64,000 nt of DNA, from contig CBDDJJ010000002.1 of the NCBI GenBank assembly GCA_965229625.1, forward strand, positions 1,736,001-1,800,000. Reading direction: 5' to 3'. The stretch comes from JANQIO01 sp965229625 (lineage in GTDB: Bacteria; Pseudomonadota; Gammaproteobacteria; Pseudomonadales; Halieaceae). Made by a program: the position numbers and the translations under genes. Shown piece by piece: positions 24,166 through 33,458 of the stretch; within the stretch, counting starts at the first letter, position 1, and each line of letters begins with the position of its first letter. The notes under the pieces are model-generated. The model was not told the origin of the DNA, did not search any database, and saw nothing but the letters and a program-made list of their open reading frames with translations.

Positions 24166-24929
24166 CCAGCGCCATTTACGAGGGCTGGGTCCGGCACCGG
24201 CGCAGATCGCCGCGGGCCCATGATTTCACCTACCGGGTGTTCATGCCCTACCTGAAGCTGGACGAGCTTCCCACCCTGTTTGACAAGAGCTGGCTGTGGT
24301 CTGCCCGCCGCCCGGCCCTGGCCCGGTTCAAGCGCGAGGATTTCCTCGGCGACCCGGCCCTGCCGCTGGATGAAGCAGTGCGCCGGAAGGTGCAGGAAGA
24401 AACCGGCACCCGCCCGACCGGGCCGATCTATTTGCTGGCCAATCTGCGCTACTTCGGTTTCCTCATCAACCCGATCGCCTGCTACTACTGCATGGACGAG
24501 CGCGATGAAGCGCTTGAATACCTGGTCGCGGAAGTCACCAACACCCCCTGGAACGAGCGCCATGCCTATGTGTTAAGCGCCGAGGCCGGTGAAGAGTGGC
24601 TGCGCACCCGCTTTGCCAAGACCTTTCACGTGTCACCGTTCCACCCGATGGACATGGAATACCAGTGGCACAGCAACACCCCCGGCAACAAGCTCTGCCT
24701 GCACCTGGCCAATAGCCAGCAGGGTGAGCGCGTATTCGACGCGACGATGTCGCTGCAACGCCATGAGCTGACCGCCGCCAGCCTGCGCCGCTTCCTGTGG
24801 CGCTACCCGGTGATGACCGCCAAGGTGGCGCTGGGCATCTACTGGGAAGCGCTGAGGATTTGGCTCAAGGGCAATCCGTATATTCCACACCCCAATTCAA
24901 CGACGACAGCGAGACTAAGCAATGAGTGA
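24162..24929 (+). CDS. DUF1365 family protein
   Basis: 255 residues from a GTG overlapping the previous stop. Typical DUF1365 blocks are visible: IYEGWVRHRRRSPRAHDFTY, the central ANLRYFGFLINPIACYYC, VTNTPWNERHAYV, and FHVSPFHPMDMEYQW near the C-terminus. The biochemical activity of the family is not established to my knowledge; it consistently travels with the FAD oxidoreductase and the cyclopropane-synthase-like methyltransferase, which points to acyl-chain modification of membrane lipids. It overlaps the next gene by eight bases. Confidence 0.9.
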   Translation: MTSAIYEGWVRHRRRSPRAHDFTYRVFMPYLKLDELPTLFDKSWLWSARRPALARFKREDFLGDPALPLDEAVRRKVQEETGTRPTGPIYLLANLRYFGFLINPIACYYCMDERDEALEYLVAEVTNTPWNERHAYVLSAEAGEEWLRTRFAKTFHVSPFHPMDMEYQWHSNTPGNKLCLHLANSQQGERVFDATMSLQRHELTAASLRRFLWRYPVMTAKVALGIYWEALRIWLKGNPYIPHPNSTTTARLSNE

Positions 24930-26178
24930 CGCCAGCGTACGTGCAATTCGCTTGCCCGAGGTGCGCACCAGCAACCCGGCCAACACCATGGCGAGGAAAG
25001 CCATGGAACGCCTGCTGAACAGCCTGAAAATCGGCTCCCTCACCGTGCACGAGGACGGCGAAGTGCGCAATTACGGCTCCCCGTTCCGCACCGACGAACC
25101 CCACGCAGAAGTGCACGTGAACAGCCCCGACGTGTACAAGAAGGTACTGATGGCCGGCGCCCTGGGCTCCGGCGAAGCCTACATGCAGGGCGACTGGTCT
25201 TCACCGGACCTCACCGAGGTGATTCGCCTGTTCACCGCCAACCTGTCAGTGCTGCATTCCATGAATGCCAACGGCTCCTGGCTGCGCCGTCTGGGCCTGG
25301 CCATCGCCCACTACCTGAACAGCAATACCCTGACCGGCTCGCGCCGCAATATCTCTGCCCACTACGACCTGGGCAACGACTTCTTCGAGCTGTTCCTCGA
25401 TAAGAGCATGATGTACTCCTCCGCGGTCTACCCGCGCAAGGACGCGGACCTGGAGGAGGCGGCCACCCACAAGCTGGACCTGCTGTGCCAGCAGTTGGAG
25501 CTGAGCGCCGAGGATCACCTGCTGGAAATCGGCACCGGCTGGGGCGGCCTGGCGGTACACGCGGCCAAGCACTACGGCTGCCGCGTCACCACCACCACGA
25601 TCTCCCGCGAGCAGTACGAACGCGCCCGCCAGCGGGTGCGGGACGAGGGCCTGGATGACCGGGTCACCCTGCTGCTGCAGGACTACCGCGAGCTGGAAGG
25701 CGAGTACGACAAGCTGGTGTCGGTGGAAATGATTGAAGCCGTCGGCCACCAGTTCTACAGCAACTACTTCGAAAAGTGTTCAAGCCTGCTCAGGCCCCAC
25801 GGGCTGATGGCCATCCAGGCCATCACCATGGTGGACCAGCGCTACGAGCAGTCGCGTGATGCGGTGGACTTTATCAAGCGCTACATCTTCCCCGGCGGCT
25901 GCCTGCCCTCGGTGGAAGTGATCAGCAAGCACCTGCGGGAAGACACCGACATGCAGATGGTGCACCTGCGCGACATTACCGAGCACTACGCCGACACCCT
26001 GGCCGAGTGGCGCGAGCGCTTCTTCGACCGCATCGAGGACGTGCGCCGCATGGGCTTCGACGAGACCTTCATCCGCATGTGGGAGTTCTACCTGTGTTAC
26101 TGCGAAGGTGGCTTCCGCGAGCGGGTGATCGGCACGGTACAACTGACCTTCGCCAAGCCGGGATACCGCTTTGCCTGA
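24922..26178 (+). CDS. cfa: Cyclopropane-fatty-acyl-phospholipid synthase family methyltransferase
   Basis: 418 residues. An N-terminal lipid-binding region (FRTDEPHAEVHVNSPDVYKKVL, AYMQGDWSSPDLTEVIRLF) precedes a SAM methyltransferase fold with NISAHYDLGNDFF, motif I LLEIGTGWGGLAVHAA and LVSVEMIEAVG. It closes with YRQR-like motifs (FRERVIGTVQLTFAKPGY). The enzyme uses S-adenosylmethionine to methylenate or methylate unsaturated acyl chains of phospholipids. In ECF11 regulons such enzymes protect membranes against singlet oxygen. It may be a true cyclopropane synthase or an acyl-chain methylase of the furan-fatty-acid type; sequence by eye does not decide. Confidence 0.93.
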   Translation: MSDASVRAIRLPEVRTSNPANTMARKAMERLLNSLKIGSLTVHEDGEVRNYGSPFRTDEPHAEVHVNSPDVYKKVLMAGALGSGEAYMQGDWSSPDLTEVIRLFTANLSVLHSMNANGSWLRRLGLAIAHYLNSNTLTGSRRNISAHYDLGNDFFELFLDKSMMYSSAVYPRKDADLEEAATHKLDLLCQQLELSAEDHLLEIGTGWGGLAVHAAKHYGCRVTTTTISREQYERARQRVRDEGLDDRVTLLLQDYRELEGEYDKLVSVEMIEAVGHQFYSNYFEKCSSLLRPHGLMAIQAITMVDQRYEQSRDAVDFIKRYIFPGGCLPSVEVISKHLREDTDMQMVHLRDITEHYADTLAEWRERFFDRIEDVRRMGFDETFIRMWEFYLCYCEGGFRERVIGTVQLTFAKPGYRFA

Positions 26179-26710
26179 AGACACGCTGTTGCAAAAGGCC
26201 GGCAACGGCCTGCTGTTCAACGTTAGCTGGCTCGCCATCATCAGCAGCGAATCGATACCGATTGCGCCGCTGGTGGTGCTGGCGCACGTGACGATCCACC
26301 AGCTATGGATCGGCCGCGGCCAGCGCGAGCTGGTGTTTATCGCCGGCTGCTTCGGCTTCGGGTTGCTGCTGGACCAGGCCCTGTTCGCGGCGGGCGTGTT
26401 TACCCTGGACGGCCAGGCCGCGCTAGCGCCGCTGTGGCTGACCTGCCTGTGGCCGGTGCTGGCCACCACCTTTGATCACGCCTTTGCCGGCCTGCAACGC
26501 CAGCTCACCCTTGCCGGTGTCCTCGGCGGTATCGGCGGCGTCATGAGTTACTACGCCGGCACCTCCATGTCGGCGGTGGATTTTGCCGACCCGGTCTACG
26601 GGCTGGCGATTATCGGCGCCCTGTGGGCGGGCCTGTTCCCGGCCATGGCGGCGCTGGCGAAGTTCTGGTTCCACAGTGAGGAGAACGGTGGTGAAGCGCA
26701 CCTGGCATAG
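26171..26710 (+). CDS. DUF2878 family membrane protein
   Basis: 179 residues from a TTG that overlaps the end of the cfa-like gene. About five membrane helices (LLFNVSWLAIISSES, APLVVLAHVTIHQLW, LVFIAGCFGFGLLLDQ and others) and the motif LWLTCLWPVLATTFDHAF, typical of DUF2878. Function unknown. It is a standing member of the DUF1365/cyclopropane synthase operon, so a role in membrane lipid modification is likely. Confidence 0.85.
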   Translation: MPEDTLLQKAGNGLLFNVSWLAIISSESIPIAPLVVLAHVTIHQLWIGRGQRELVFIAGCFGFGLLLDQALFAAGVFTLDGQAALAPLWLTCLWPVLATTFDHAFAGLQRQLTLAGVLGGIGGVMSYYAGTSMSAVDFADPVYGLAIIGALWAGLFPAMAALAKFWFHSEENGGEAHLA

Positions 26711-27398
26711 CCTTGTGAAATTCGGCACGATCGTATTGGCGGCGGCCCTGTCCGCACAGCCCGGGCTGGCCAGTAGCGAGGCACCGACGCTGCCGGCGCC
26801 GGACCCGGATATCGTCGGCGAGGCCCGCGACCCGGACACCGGCGACACCATTTACCTGGAGCATTACTACTGCACGGATGACGCCCTGCAATGCAGCGTG
26901 TTCTACCTGCGCCCCAACCGTGAGGTGATTGCCAGCAAGGAGTTGGACTACGCCGAAAGTGCCCTGGCGCCGCTGCTCACCTTCCGGGACTATCGCGTCG
27001 ACCGCGAGGTGATCATCGACCAGGCCGACCCCGAGGCGGTGGTTGATGCGGGCTTCGACAATTTCATACGCCTACAGTGGCAGGACCTGACCGAGGGCGA
27101 GGAAATCAAGTTCCCGTTCCGGGTGGTGACCCGCGAAGACCCCATCAGGATGCGCGCCAGCAAGGCCAAGCAATGTGAGGACGGCAAGCTGTGCCTGGAG
27201 ATTGCCCTCGATTCCTGGCTGCTGGGCAACTTCGTTGACCCGATCCAGCTCACCTACGAGGAAGGCAGCCAGCGCCTGCTGCGCTTCGAGGGCCTTAGCA
27301 ACCTGCGCAATGACCAAGGCAAGATGCAGAACGTCGAAATTCGCTACCGCTACTCCGACGAGGAAGCGGCGGCGGAAGACGAGGCCGTCCCTAACTAG
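26691..27398 (+). CDS. Secreted protein of the lipid-modification operon, unknown function
   Basis: 235 residues from GTG 26691, chosen because it gives a good signal peptide (MKRTWHSLVKFGTIVLAAAL...GLAS) and a gaggag ribosome site; the frame itself is open further upstream inside the DUF2878 gene. The mature part carries YLEHYYCTDDALQCSVFYLRP, FDNFIRLQW and LCLEIALDSWLLGNFVDPIQLTY. It has four cysteines and is acidic, beta-rich and probably periplasmic. The family is not recognised by name. It is the last gene of the operon, with a 20-base overlap with the gene before it and four bases from the convergent helicase gene. Confidence 0.7.
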   Translation: MKRTWHSLVKFGTIVLAAALSAQPGLASSEAPTLPAPDPDIVGEARDPDTGDTIYLEHYYCTDDALQCSVFYLRPNREVIASKELDYAESALAPLLTFRDYRVDREVIIDQADPEAVVDAGFDNFIRLQWQDLTEGEEIKFPFRVVTREDPIRMRASKAKQCEDGKLCLEIALDSWLLGNFVDPIQLTYEEGSQRLLRFEGLSNLRNDQGKMQNVEIRYRYSDEEAAAEDEAVPN

Positions 27399-27402
27399 CC
27401 CT

Positions 27403-29682
27403 CTATACCTGGGCTCCGTTGTACTCCCACCAGGGCGGCAATAGCTGCCGAACCTCCGGGTCGCCATAGCGCGGGTCGATCAACAGCGCGCTGCCGCGAT
27501 CACTTTCCGTGCGAATCACCCGCCCCAGCGCCTGGCTGACCCGCTGCATGCCGGGGTAGAGGTAGGCGTACTGGAATCCCTGCCCCAGCCGCTGCTGGTA
27601 GTACTCGCGCAGCACCTCGCGTTCGCGGTTGAACTGCGGCAGGCCGGTGCCCACCACCACCACACTGGCGAGCGCATCACCGGGCAGGTCGATGCCTTCC
27701 CCGAATACGCCACCGAGAATACAGAAGGCCGCCACGTTGCGTTCCTCGCGCAGGGTGTCCAGCAGTTCGTGGCGCTCCGCCTCGCGCCACTGGCGTGACT
27801 GCACCAGCAACTGGCGGCCGGTGGGCGGCAGCAGCGCCAGCACATCGTCCATGTAGCGGTAGGCGCTGAAGTATACGATGCAGTTGCCCGGGTGGTCGAC
27901 CAGCCACTGGGCGATGGTCTCCGCCAGCAGGGGCGCGGTGGCCTGGCGCGCGCGGTAGCGGGTGTCCAGGCCGGTGTTGAGCGCCACCTGGAATTGCTCG
28001 GGCGAAAACGGTGAAGACAGGGACTGGAACACCGCCTGTTCGTCGAAGCCGAGTTCGGCCAGCATCCAGTGGGCGGGCGACAGGGTGGCCGAAAACGCGG
28101 CCACGGCCACCGGCTGCTGTTGGCGTTGTGCCAGCAGCCGCGACGCGTCCAGGCAGCGCAGCTTCACCGCCAGGCCCTGGGCATCGCCGCTGCGGGTCAT
28201 CTCGAAACGGAAGTCGCTGTCGAATACCTCCAGGACACGCTGGAACTGCAGGCACTCGAAATAAAAATCCAGCAGCCGGGGCCGCGATTGCAGGAACAGC
28301 GGCGTGGCGGCGAGTTGTTCCCCCACCGCCCGGGTGAATCGCTGCAGGGCATTCACCAGGGCGTCCGGCGCCTGCTCGCGACTATCATAGTCCGCTTCCA
28401 GCCAGCCTTCCCTGGCCAGCGCCAGCAATGCCCGGTTGCAGGCATCGAGGGCTTTCTTTACCGCACCGCCGGCCTCGCGGCGGGCGGCCATCAGGTCGGC
28501 CTTGTGCAGGCCGGCCGAGTACATGTCGCGGGCCCGCTCGGGCAGGTTGTGGGCCTCATCCAGCAGCAGGCTCCAGCGCTGGCCTCGCTCGGCATAGCTG
28601 CCGGCGAGGCCGGCGTGAAAGCTGTACACGTAGTGCATGTCGGCCACGCACAGGTCGACCCAGGGGATGAGATCCAGCGCCAGGTTGTAGGGGCACACCT
28701 GGTATTCGCGGGCAATGCGCTCGATCGCCTCCCGGTCCAGGTCCTGCTCATTGACGGCAGCGTCCAGCGCCTGTGGCAGGCGGTCGTAGTAACCGTCGGC
28801 AAACGGGCAGTCCTCGGCGTGGCAGGCCTTGCCCGGGGAAAAGCAGATGCTGTCTTTGGCAGTGAGGCTGAGCCGGCGCAGGGCCATGCCGCGCCCGGCA
28901 AAATCGCGCAGGGTGTGCTCCGCCGCCTGGCGGCCGACCGTGCGCGCAGTGATATAGGCAATGCGTTCGTGACGGCCAGTGGCCAGGGCCTTCAGGGCCG
29001 GGTACAGGGCCGCTGCGGTCTTGCCGGTGCCGGTGGGGGCTTCCAGCAGGGCCTGGCCGGACTGGGCGATGCACTTGTAGACCGTTTCCGCCATGCTGCG
29101 CTGGCCGTCGCGAAACTCGCCGTAGGGGAATGCCAACTCCGAAAGGCTGTTGTCACGCCGCTGCTGCCAGGCGTGTTCCTGGGCCAGCCACTGGCCCATG
29201 CGCGTGAGGCTTTCATCCAGGAAGGCCAGCAGCACATCCCGCCCATGTTCTTCCCGCCGTGGCCACTCCTCGCCGGTATCCACCTGGTAGTAAGTGAGCT
29301 GCAGGGTCAGCGCCGCACGCTCCGGCTCGGCGCGACACAGCAGGCCGCCGTACAGCATCAGTTGCGCCCAGTGCAGCGCCTCGACAGCCTCGGGAATGGC
29401 CTCCCGGTCGACCCGGCAGGTCTTGATCTCTTCCAGCAGGCCCGCCGTGGCATCAAAGCCATCGGCACGGCCGGCCAGGCGCAGCTCAAAATCGCCGAGG
29501 TCGAGCACTGCCTCCAGCGGGTACTCGGCCTGGTAGTCACCGCCGCGCCGGGCCTGCAACAGCTGGTGGCCGGCAATGCCCTGCTCGGCACTGGGTGAAG
29601 GTGTGAAGCGGTAGTCGATATCGCCACGGCGGTGGCAAAAGGTTGCCAGCTCCCGCACTGCCAGCCGAACCTGCGGTTTCAC
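27403..29682 (-). CDS. XPD/DinG-like Fe-S helicase with N-terminal RecB/Cas4-type nuclease motif
   Basis: 759 residues from GTG 29682, which overlaps the FAN1 stop as GTGA. About residues 55-115 contain LRLAGRADGF...LLEEIKTC, the GxxD...ExK pattern of PD-(D/E)XK nucleases of the RecB/Cas4 type. The helicase part has Walker A EAPTGTGKTAAAL (about 214-226), four cysteines in the order of the XPD 4Fe-4S cluster (about 280, 287, 292, 330), the DEAH box LLLDEAHN (about 375) and motif VI ALGRVIRTESDRG. It is a 5'-3' SF2 DNA helicase by family. Its partner upstream is a FAN1-type nuclease, so the pair probably acts in interstrand-crosslink or branched-DNA repair. Confidence 0.88.
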   Translation of the reverse strand: MKPQVRLAVRELATFCHRRGDIDYRFTPSPSAEQGIAGHQLLQARRGGDYQAEYPLEAVLDLGDFELRLAGRADGFDATAGLLEEIKTCRVDREAIPEAVEALHWAQLMLYGGLLCRAEPERAALTLQLTYYQVDTGEEWPRREEHGRDVLLAFLDESLTRMGQWLAQEHAWQQRRDNSLSELAFPYGEFRDGQRSMAETVYKCIAQSGQALLEAPTGTGKTAAALYPALKALATGRHERIAYITARTVGRQAAEHTLRDFAGRGMALRRLSLTAKDSICFSPGKACHAEDCPFADGYYDRLPQALDAAVNEQDLDREAIERIAREYQVCPYNLALDLIPWVDLCVADMHYVYSFHAGLAGSYAERGQRWSLLLDEAHNLPERARDMYSAGLHKADLMAARREAGGAVKKALDACNRALLALAREGWLEADYDSREQAPDALVNALQRFTRAVGEQLAATPLFLQSRPRLLDFYFECLQFQRVLEVFDSDFRFEMTRSGDAQGLAVKLRCLDASRLLAQRQQQPVAVAAFSATLSPAHWMLAELGFDEQAVFQSLSSPFSPEQFQVALNTGLDTRYRARQATAPLLAETIAQWLVDHPGNCIVYFSAYRYMDDVLALLPPTGRQLLVQSRQWREAERHELLDTLREERNVAAFCILGGVFGEGIDLPGDALASVVVVGTGLPQFNREREVLREYYQQRLGQGFQYAYLYPGMQRVSQALGRVIRTESDRGSALLIDPRYGDPEVRQLLPPWWEYNGAQV

Positions 29683-31436
29683 GCCTGCCACTCCACCCAG
29701 GCCACACGGGCGGGTATGCCCTGGGCCTGGAAGAAACGCAGCCAGCGCCGCTGGTGCAGTTGCAGGGCGTCACCCGGCCCCTTCACCTCGATCAGGCAGT
29801 AGCCCTGTTGTTCATCCAGCGCCAGCAGGTCCGGGCAGCCATTGCGGTTGGCTTCCGGGTCGAACAATAGCCGGCGCCAGATCGCCAGCCAGTGCTCGCG
29901 GGGAATGATTGCCAGGGCGCGCTCGAGCAGTTCGCGCTGCAAACCTCGCCAGCCTACCCAGGCATTGCTCACGCCGTGGTGGGTATCAAAAGTCTTCAGC
30001 AGCTCGGCGGGCAGGTCGCCGCGTTCAAGCTCCGCCAGCCGCCGGTCTACCGACTCGCGGCGCTTGGCATGAAAAGCGCGGCTGTACATATCCAGGGGCG
30101 CCGACTGGAACGGGTGCACGAACGCGCCGGGCACCGGGCTGAAAATCTGCTCCCAAAAGGCCAGCCCGAAGCTGGCGTTGATGAGCAGGTTCTCCACGTA
30201 GTACACACTGTCCCAGTGTTCGCCATAGTGCTGCGCTGCCGCCAGTTCCACCGGCAGTGAACGCGGTAGATACAGCCGGTCTTCCTCGAACCGGTCCCTT
30301 GGCCGCGGGGTCGCCGCTTCACCCAGCTTGCGCTTGAGGCTGGGAAGTTGGCGGGCGGCAAAGTCGACCTCGTTTTCACTCCAGGGCGCATCCCGTATCG
30401 ATTCGCAGACGGCCAGCGCCTCGGCGTACTGGCCCTGGGCTGTCAGCAGGCGGGCGCGACGCTCCCGCGCTGGTGGCTGCCGGCAATTCGCGTACAGCAC
30501 TTCCGCCTCGCGTGGTGCCTGCATGCGTTCGAGCTGGCGCGCCACCCGGTTGCGCAAGCGATCGCGCAGCAGCTCCGATTGCGCGCCTGCGGCGGGCGCA
30601 TCGAGAGCGTCCGCGGCGGGTTTGTTCAAAGAACGCGCCACCGCCAGCACGGTGCCGAGGTCATCCTCGACAGCGGCGTCCTTGAATACGGCCTTGAGCG
30701 CGTCCAGCGCCAGCACCTCGTCAATGTCATCGCGGCTGGTAAACAGCCGGTATTTACGGTCGAGGCGATAAGGGTGATAGCGAATGATGCCGAGATCACT
30801 GACCACAAACTCGTTGAGCTCCTGCCAGCTATTGCCAAAGAACAGCAGCCGAAACAGGGCCACCACCTCGACATGCTCCACCCCCAGCAACCAGTCCTCC
30901 GGGCCGCGCCAGTCGTGCCAGCGCGCCAGCAATTCCGCCTCCGTCAGCTCGGCATTGAGCGCTGCCAGCAGTTCCGGCTTGCGCAGGCCCGTGCTCGGCA
31001 AATGCTCGCCGTAAATCGCCACCAGCTCGGGCTTGCGCAGCAGGGCCAGCAGCCACTCCACCGGCGGCTGTTCTTCCCGGTACAGCAGGCCATGGTTCAG
31101 CGCCGCCGTTACTGCATCATTGAGCTTGTCGAGCTCCGGATAGTTGAGCTGGCCGCGCCGGAACAGCGGACCGCGGCGCGACACCAGCCGCACGAACAGG
31201 CAGCGGGCTTGCCGCGGGGCGGCAGCAAACTGCTCAAGGAACGCGGTCTCTTCGGCTCGCAGCAGGTCACCGTACTGGCCCTCGACGGTGTCGCAAAGGC
31301 GCTGGAAATTGTCGAGGTAATAGTGGGGTGAGAGCGGCGGCGTTTCGGGGAGGTCCGCTCCCGGGAGGCCCGCTGCCGGGGGAACCGCTTCAGAGGCGGC
31401 CGCGCTCGGGCTGCGAGCTTCCGCGTCGGCGATCAC
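29679..31436 (-). CDS. FAN1-type VRR-NUC nuclease
   Basis: 585 residues from GTG 31436, which overlaps the EamA stop as GTGA; the frame also runs 18 codons further. The body is helical, with blocks typical of bacterial FAN1 (LSPHYYLDNFQRLCDTV, LFVRLVSRRGPLFRRGQLNY, an Arg-rich helical centre). The C-terminus holds the VRR-NUC domain: NGCPDLLAL and YCLIEVKGPGD with QRRWLRFF, the PD...ExK catalytic set, near residues 525-560. FAN1 cuts 5' flaps and unhooks interstrand crosslinks. The gene is translationally coupled to the XPD-like helicase downstream. Confidence 0.9.
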   Translation of the reverse strand: MIADAEARSPSAAASEAVPPAAGLPGADLPETPPLSPHYYLDNFQRLCDTVEGQYGDLLRAEETAFLEQFAAAPRQARCLFVRLVSRRGPLFRRGQLNYPELDKLNDAVTAALNHGLLYREEQPPVEWLLALLRKPELVAIYGEHLPSTGLRKPELLAALNAELTEAELLARWHDWRGPEDWLLGVEHVEVVALFRLLFFGNSWQELNEFVVSDLGIIRYHPYRLDRKYRLFTSRDDIDEVLALDALKAVFKDAAVEDDLGTVLAVARSLNKPAADALDAPAAGAQSELLRDRLRNRVARQLERMQAPREAEVLYANCRQPPARERRARLLTAQGQYAEALAVCESIRDAPWSENEVDFAARQLPSLKRKLGEAATPRPRDRFEEDRLYLPRSLPVELAAAQHYGEHWDSVYYVENLLINASFGLAFWEQIFSPVPGAFVHPFQSAPLDMYSRAFHAKRRESVDRRLAELERGDLPAELLKTFDTHHGVSNAWVGWRGLQRELLERALAIIPREHWLAIWRRLLFDPEANRNGCPDLLALDEQQGYCLIEVKGPGDALQLHQRRWLRFFQAQGIPARVAWVEWQA

Positions 31437-32320
31437 TGGGCGGCCGGCCGCTGCATCTGCTGGAACAGGGCCGCCGGCACAATCAGGCACAGCCCCACCA
31501 GGGTCGCGGGATGGATGGTCTCACCGAGAATAAGCTGGATGAACACCAGCGACAGGAATGGCGCCAGGAATATCAGGTTGCCTACCAGGGCCACCCGGGT
31601 GGCCGTGCGCAGGGCCGCGGACCACAGCAGGAAGGTCACCCCCATCTCAAACAGGCCCACGTAGCCGGCGCCGGCCAGGCCCTGCCAGCCGGGCCAGGCA
31701 ACCTCCGAGAATACCGCGCACAGTAGGCCGGCCATGGGAATCGCCAGCAGGAAGTTGAGGCACAGGGCCACGGTGCCATCCCGCGGGTTGCGGGCGCTGA
31801 ATATCCAGTAGAAAGCCCACAGCAAGGTGCTGGCCAGCGCCAGGCCGACGCCGGGCAGACTATCGAAGGCCAGCCCCAGCAGGTCGCCGCGGGTGGCGAT
31901 GATCAGCACCCCGAAGTAACCGAAGGCGGCGGCAGTAGCATCGCGGCCCTTCAGCGGCTGGCCCAGCAGCGGGATGGCCAGCAGCGACAGGGTGATGGCC
32001 CAGGTGTAGTTGATGGCCTGGGCCTGCTGGGCCGGCAGCAGGTCATAGGCGTGCAGCAGCACCACGTAGTAAATGCAGGGGTTGAGCGCCGCCATGCCCA
32101 GGTAGTAGCCCGGGTAGGTCTTCAGTTCCTCGGCGAGCTTGTGGAACTGCCCGCGCCAAGCCACCGCCGCCAGCAGGGCCAAGGCGGAAAACAGGCTGGC
32201 GTAGAACACTAGCTGGAAAACATCGAGGTAACGCAGGGCCACCTTGAAGGCGGTGGCCACCGTGGACCAGAAGAAAACCGCGGCCAGGCCCAGCAGCAGT
32301 GCTCGGCGGTCGGGGTGCAC
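31433..32320 (-). CDS. EamA/DMT-family transporter
   Basis: 295 residues from GTG 32320, which sits seven bases after the previous stop behind a G-rich ribosome site; the frame upstream of it reads through the neighbouring gene and was discarded. About ten membrane helices in two EamA repeats (LLLGLAAVFFWSTVATAFKVAL; ALASTLLWAFYWIFSARN). Drug/metabolite transporters of this group export amino acids or other small metabolites. The substrate cannot be told. It sits between a sugar dehydrogenase and the FAN1 gene in one operon, with no obvious functional link. Confidence 0.88.
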   Translation of the reverse strand: MHPDRRALLLGLAAVFFWSTVATAFKVALRYLDVFQLVFYASLFSALALLAAVAWRGQFHKLAEELKTYPGYYLGMAALNPCIYYVVLLHAYDLLPAQQAQAINYTWAITLSLLAIPLLGQPLKGRDATAAAFGYFGVLIIATRGDLLGLAFDSLPGVGLALASTLLWAFYWIFSARNPRDGTVALCLNFLLAIPMAGLLCAVFSEVAWPGWQGLAGAGYVGLFEMGVTFLLWSAALRTATRVALVGNLIFLAPFLSLVFIQLILGETIHPATLVGLCLIVPAALFQQMQRPAAQ

Positions 32321-32327
32321 GCCCGGA

Positions 32328-33458
32328 TCAGCCCCCGGGAGTGAGGCGATAGAGGCCACTGCCAGCCAGCACGTACACGTGGCCGTCCGGGCTGACATGG
32401 ATATCGCGGAAGCGCATCTGGCTGTCGTCGAAGTGGCGGTGCTCCTTACCCAATCCACCCTCGGCCAGCTCCACCCGGTTCAGGTGAGTCAGCGCCAGCG
32501 CGCCGGACAGCACCGAGTCTGACCAGCCGGGGTAGACATCGCTGCTGTAGAAGGCCATGCCCGAGGTGGCGATCGAGGGCACATAGTATTTCTCGGGCTG
32601 GGCCATGCCCGGCCTGGCAGTGCCCTCACCGATTTTGCCGCCGCGGTATTCCTCGCCGTAGGTAATGATGGGCCAGCCGTAGTTGGTGCCGGGCACCAGC
32701 CGGTTGAGTTCGTCGCCGCCCTTGGGGCCGTGCTCGTTGACCCACACCGAACCGTCGGGATGGCGCGCCATGCCCTGCGGGTTGCGGTGGCCGTAGGTCC
32801 AGATTTCCGGCTGGGCATCGTCGCGGCCCACGAAGGGATTGTCGCTAGGCACCCGGCCGTCCTTGTAGATGCGCATCACACTGCCGTTGTGGCGGCCGAG
32901 GTCCTGGGCGTAGTCGCGGTTGCCGCGGTCGCCCACCGTGATGAACAGGTAGTCATCGATGATCAGCAGGCGGCTGCCAAAGTGGTACCTGGTGTCGTAG
33001 TAGGGCATGGCAGTGAACAGCACCTGCACGTCTTCGAGCTGTGTACCGTTGAGGCGGCCGCGGGCCACCCGGGTGGTGTAGCCCTCGTCGGCGGCGTGGG
33101 TGTAGCTGAGGTAGATCATCGGTCGTTCAGTTGCACCGGTGTGCTCCACCAGCACATCCAGCAGGCCACCCTGGCCGTGCTCGGTGGCCTCGGGTACGCC
33201 CGCCACTTCCGTCAGTTCGCCGCTGGCCAGCGACAGGTGCAACAGCGTGCCGCCCTGCTGGGTAATCAGCAGTTGCTGCTCGTCGATGAAGTCCATGCCC
33301 CAGGGGCTATCGAGGTCAAGCTGCAGGGGTTCAAGGCGCAAGTTGCCGTCGACAAGACTGCCTTCACTATTGCCGGCGTCCACCGTGTCAGCACTGCTGC
33401 AGGCGCCCAGGCCAGTGAAGAGAATCAGTACAGAGAGGCAGGAAATCAGGCGAGACAT
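32328..33458 (-). CDS. PQQ-dependent sugar dehydrogenase, lipoprotein
   Basis: 376 residues with a lipobox LGAC (Cys20), so probably membrane-anchored. The soluble-GDH/YliI-type six-bladed propeller is seen in LEPLQLDLDSPWGMDFID, HGQGGLLDV, RYHFGSRLLI, YAQDLGRHNGSVMRI, GHRNPQGMARHPD and NEHGPKGGDELN, which include the PQQ and calcium-binding residues of the aldose sugar dehydrogenase family. It oxidises sugars in the periplasm with PQQ. No PQQ synthesis gene is in the window. First gene of the operon that continues to EamA, FAN1 and helicase. Confidence 0.92.
   Translation of the reverse strand: MSRLISCLSVLILFTGLGACSSADTVDAGNSEGSLVDGNLRLEPLQLDLDSPWGMDFIDEQQLLITQQGGTLLHLSLASGELTEVAGVPEATEHGQGGLLDVLVEHTGATERPMIYLSYTHAADEGYTTRVARGRLNGTQLEDVQVLFTAMPYYDTRYHFGSRLLIIDDYLFITVGDRGNRDYAQDLGRHNGSVMRIYKDGRVPSDNPFVGRDDAQPEIWTYGHRNPQGMARHPDGSVWVNEHGPKGGDELNRLVPGTNYGWPIITYGEEYRGGKIGEGTARPGMAQPEKYYVPSIATSGMAFYSSDVYPGWSDSVLSGALALTHLNRVELAEGGLGKEHRHFDDSQMRFRDIHVSPDGHVYVLAGSGLYRLTPGG

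Noticed and set aside
28069..29598. Long plus-strand frame opposite the helicase gene
   Set aside because: Antisense to a gene with complete helicase motifs; composition is typical of GC-rich shadow frames.
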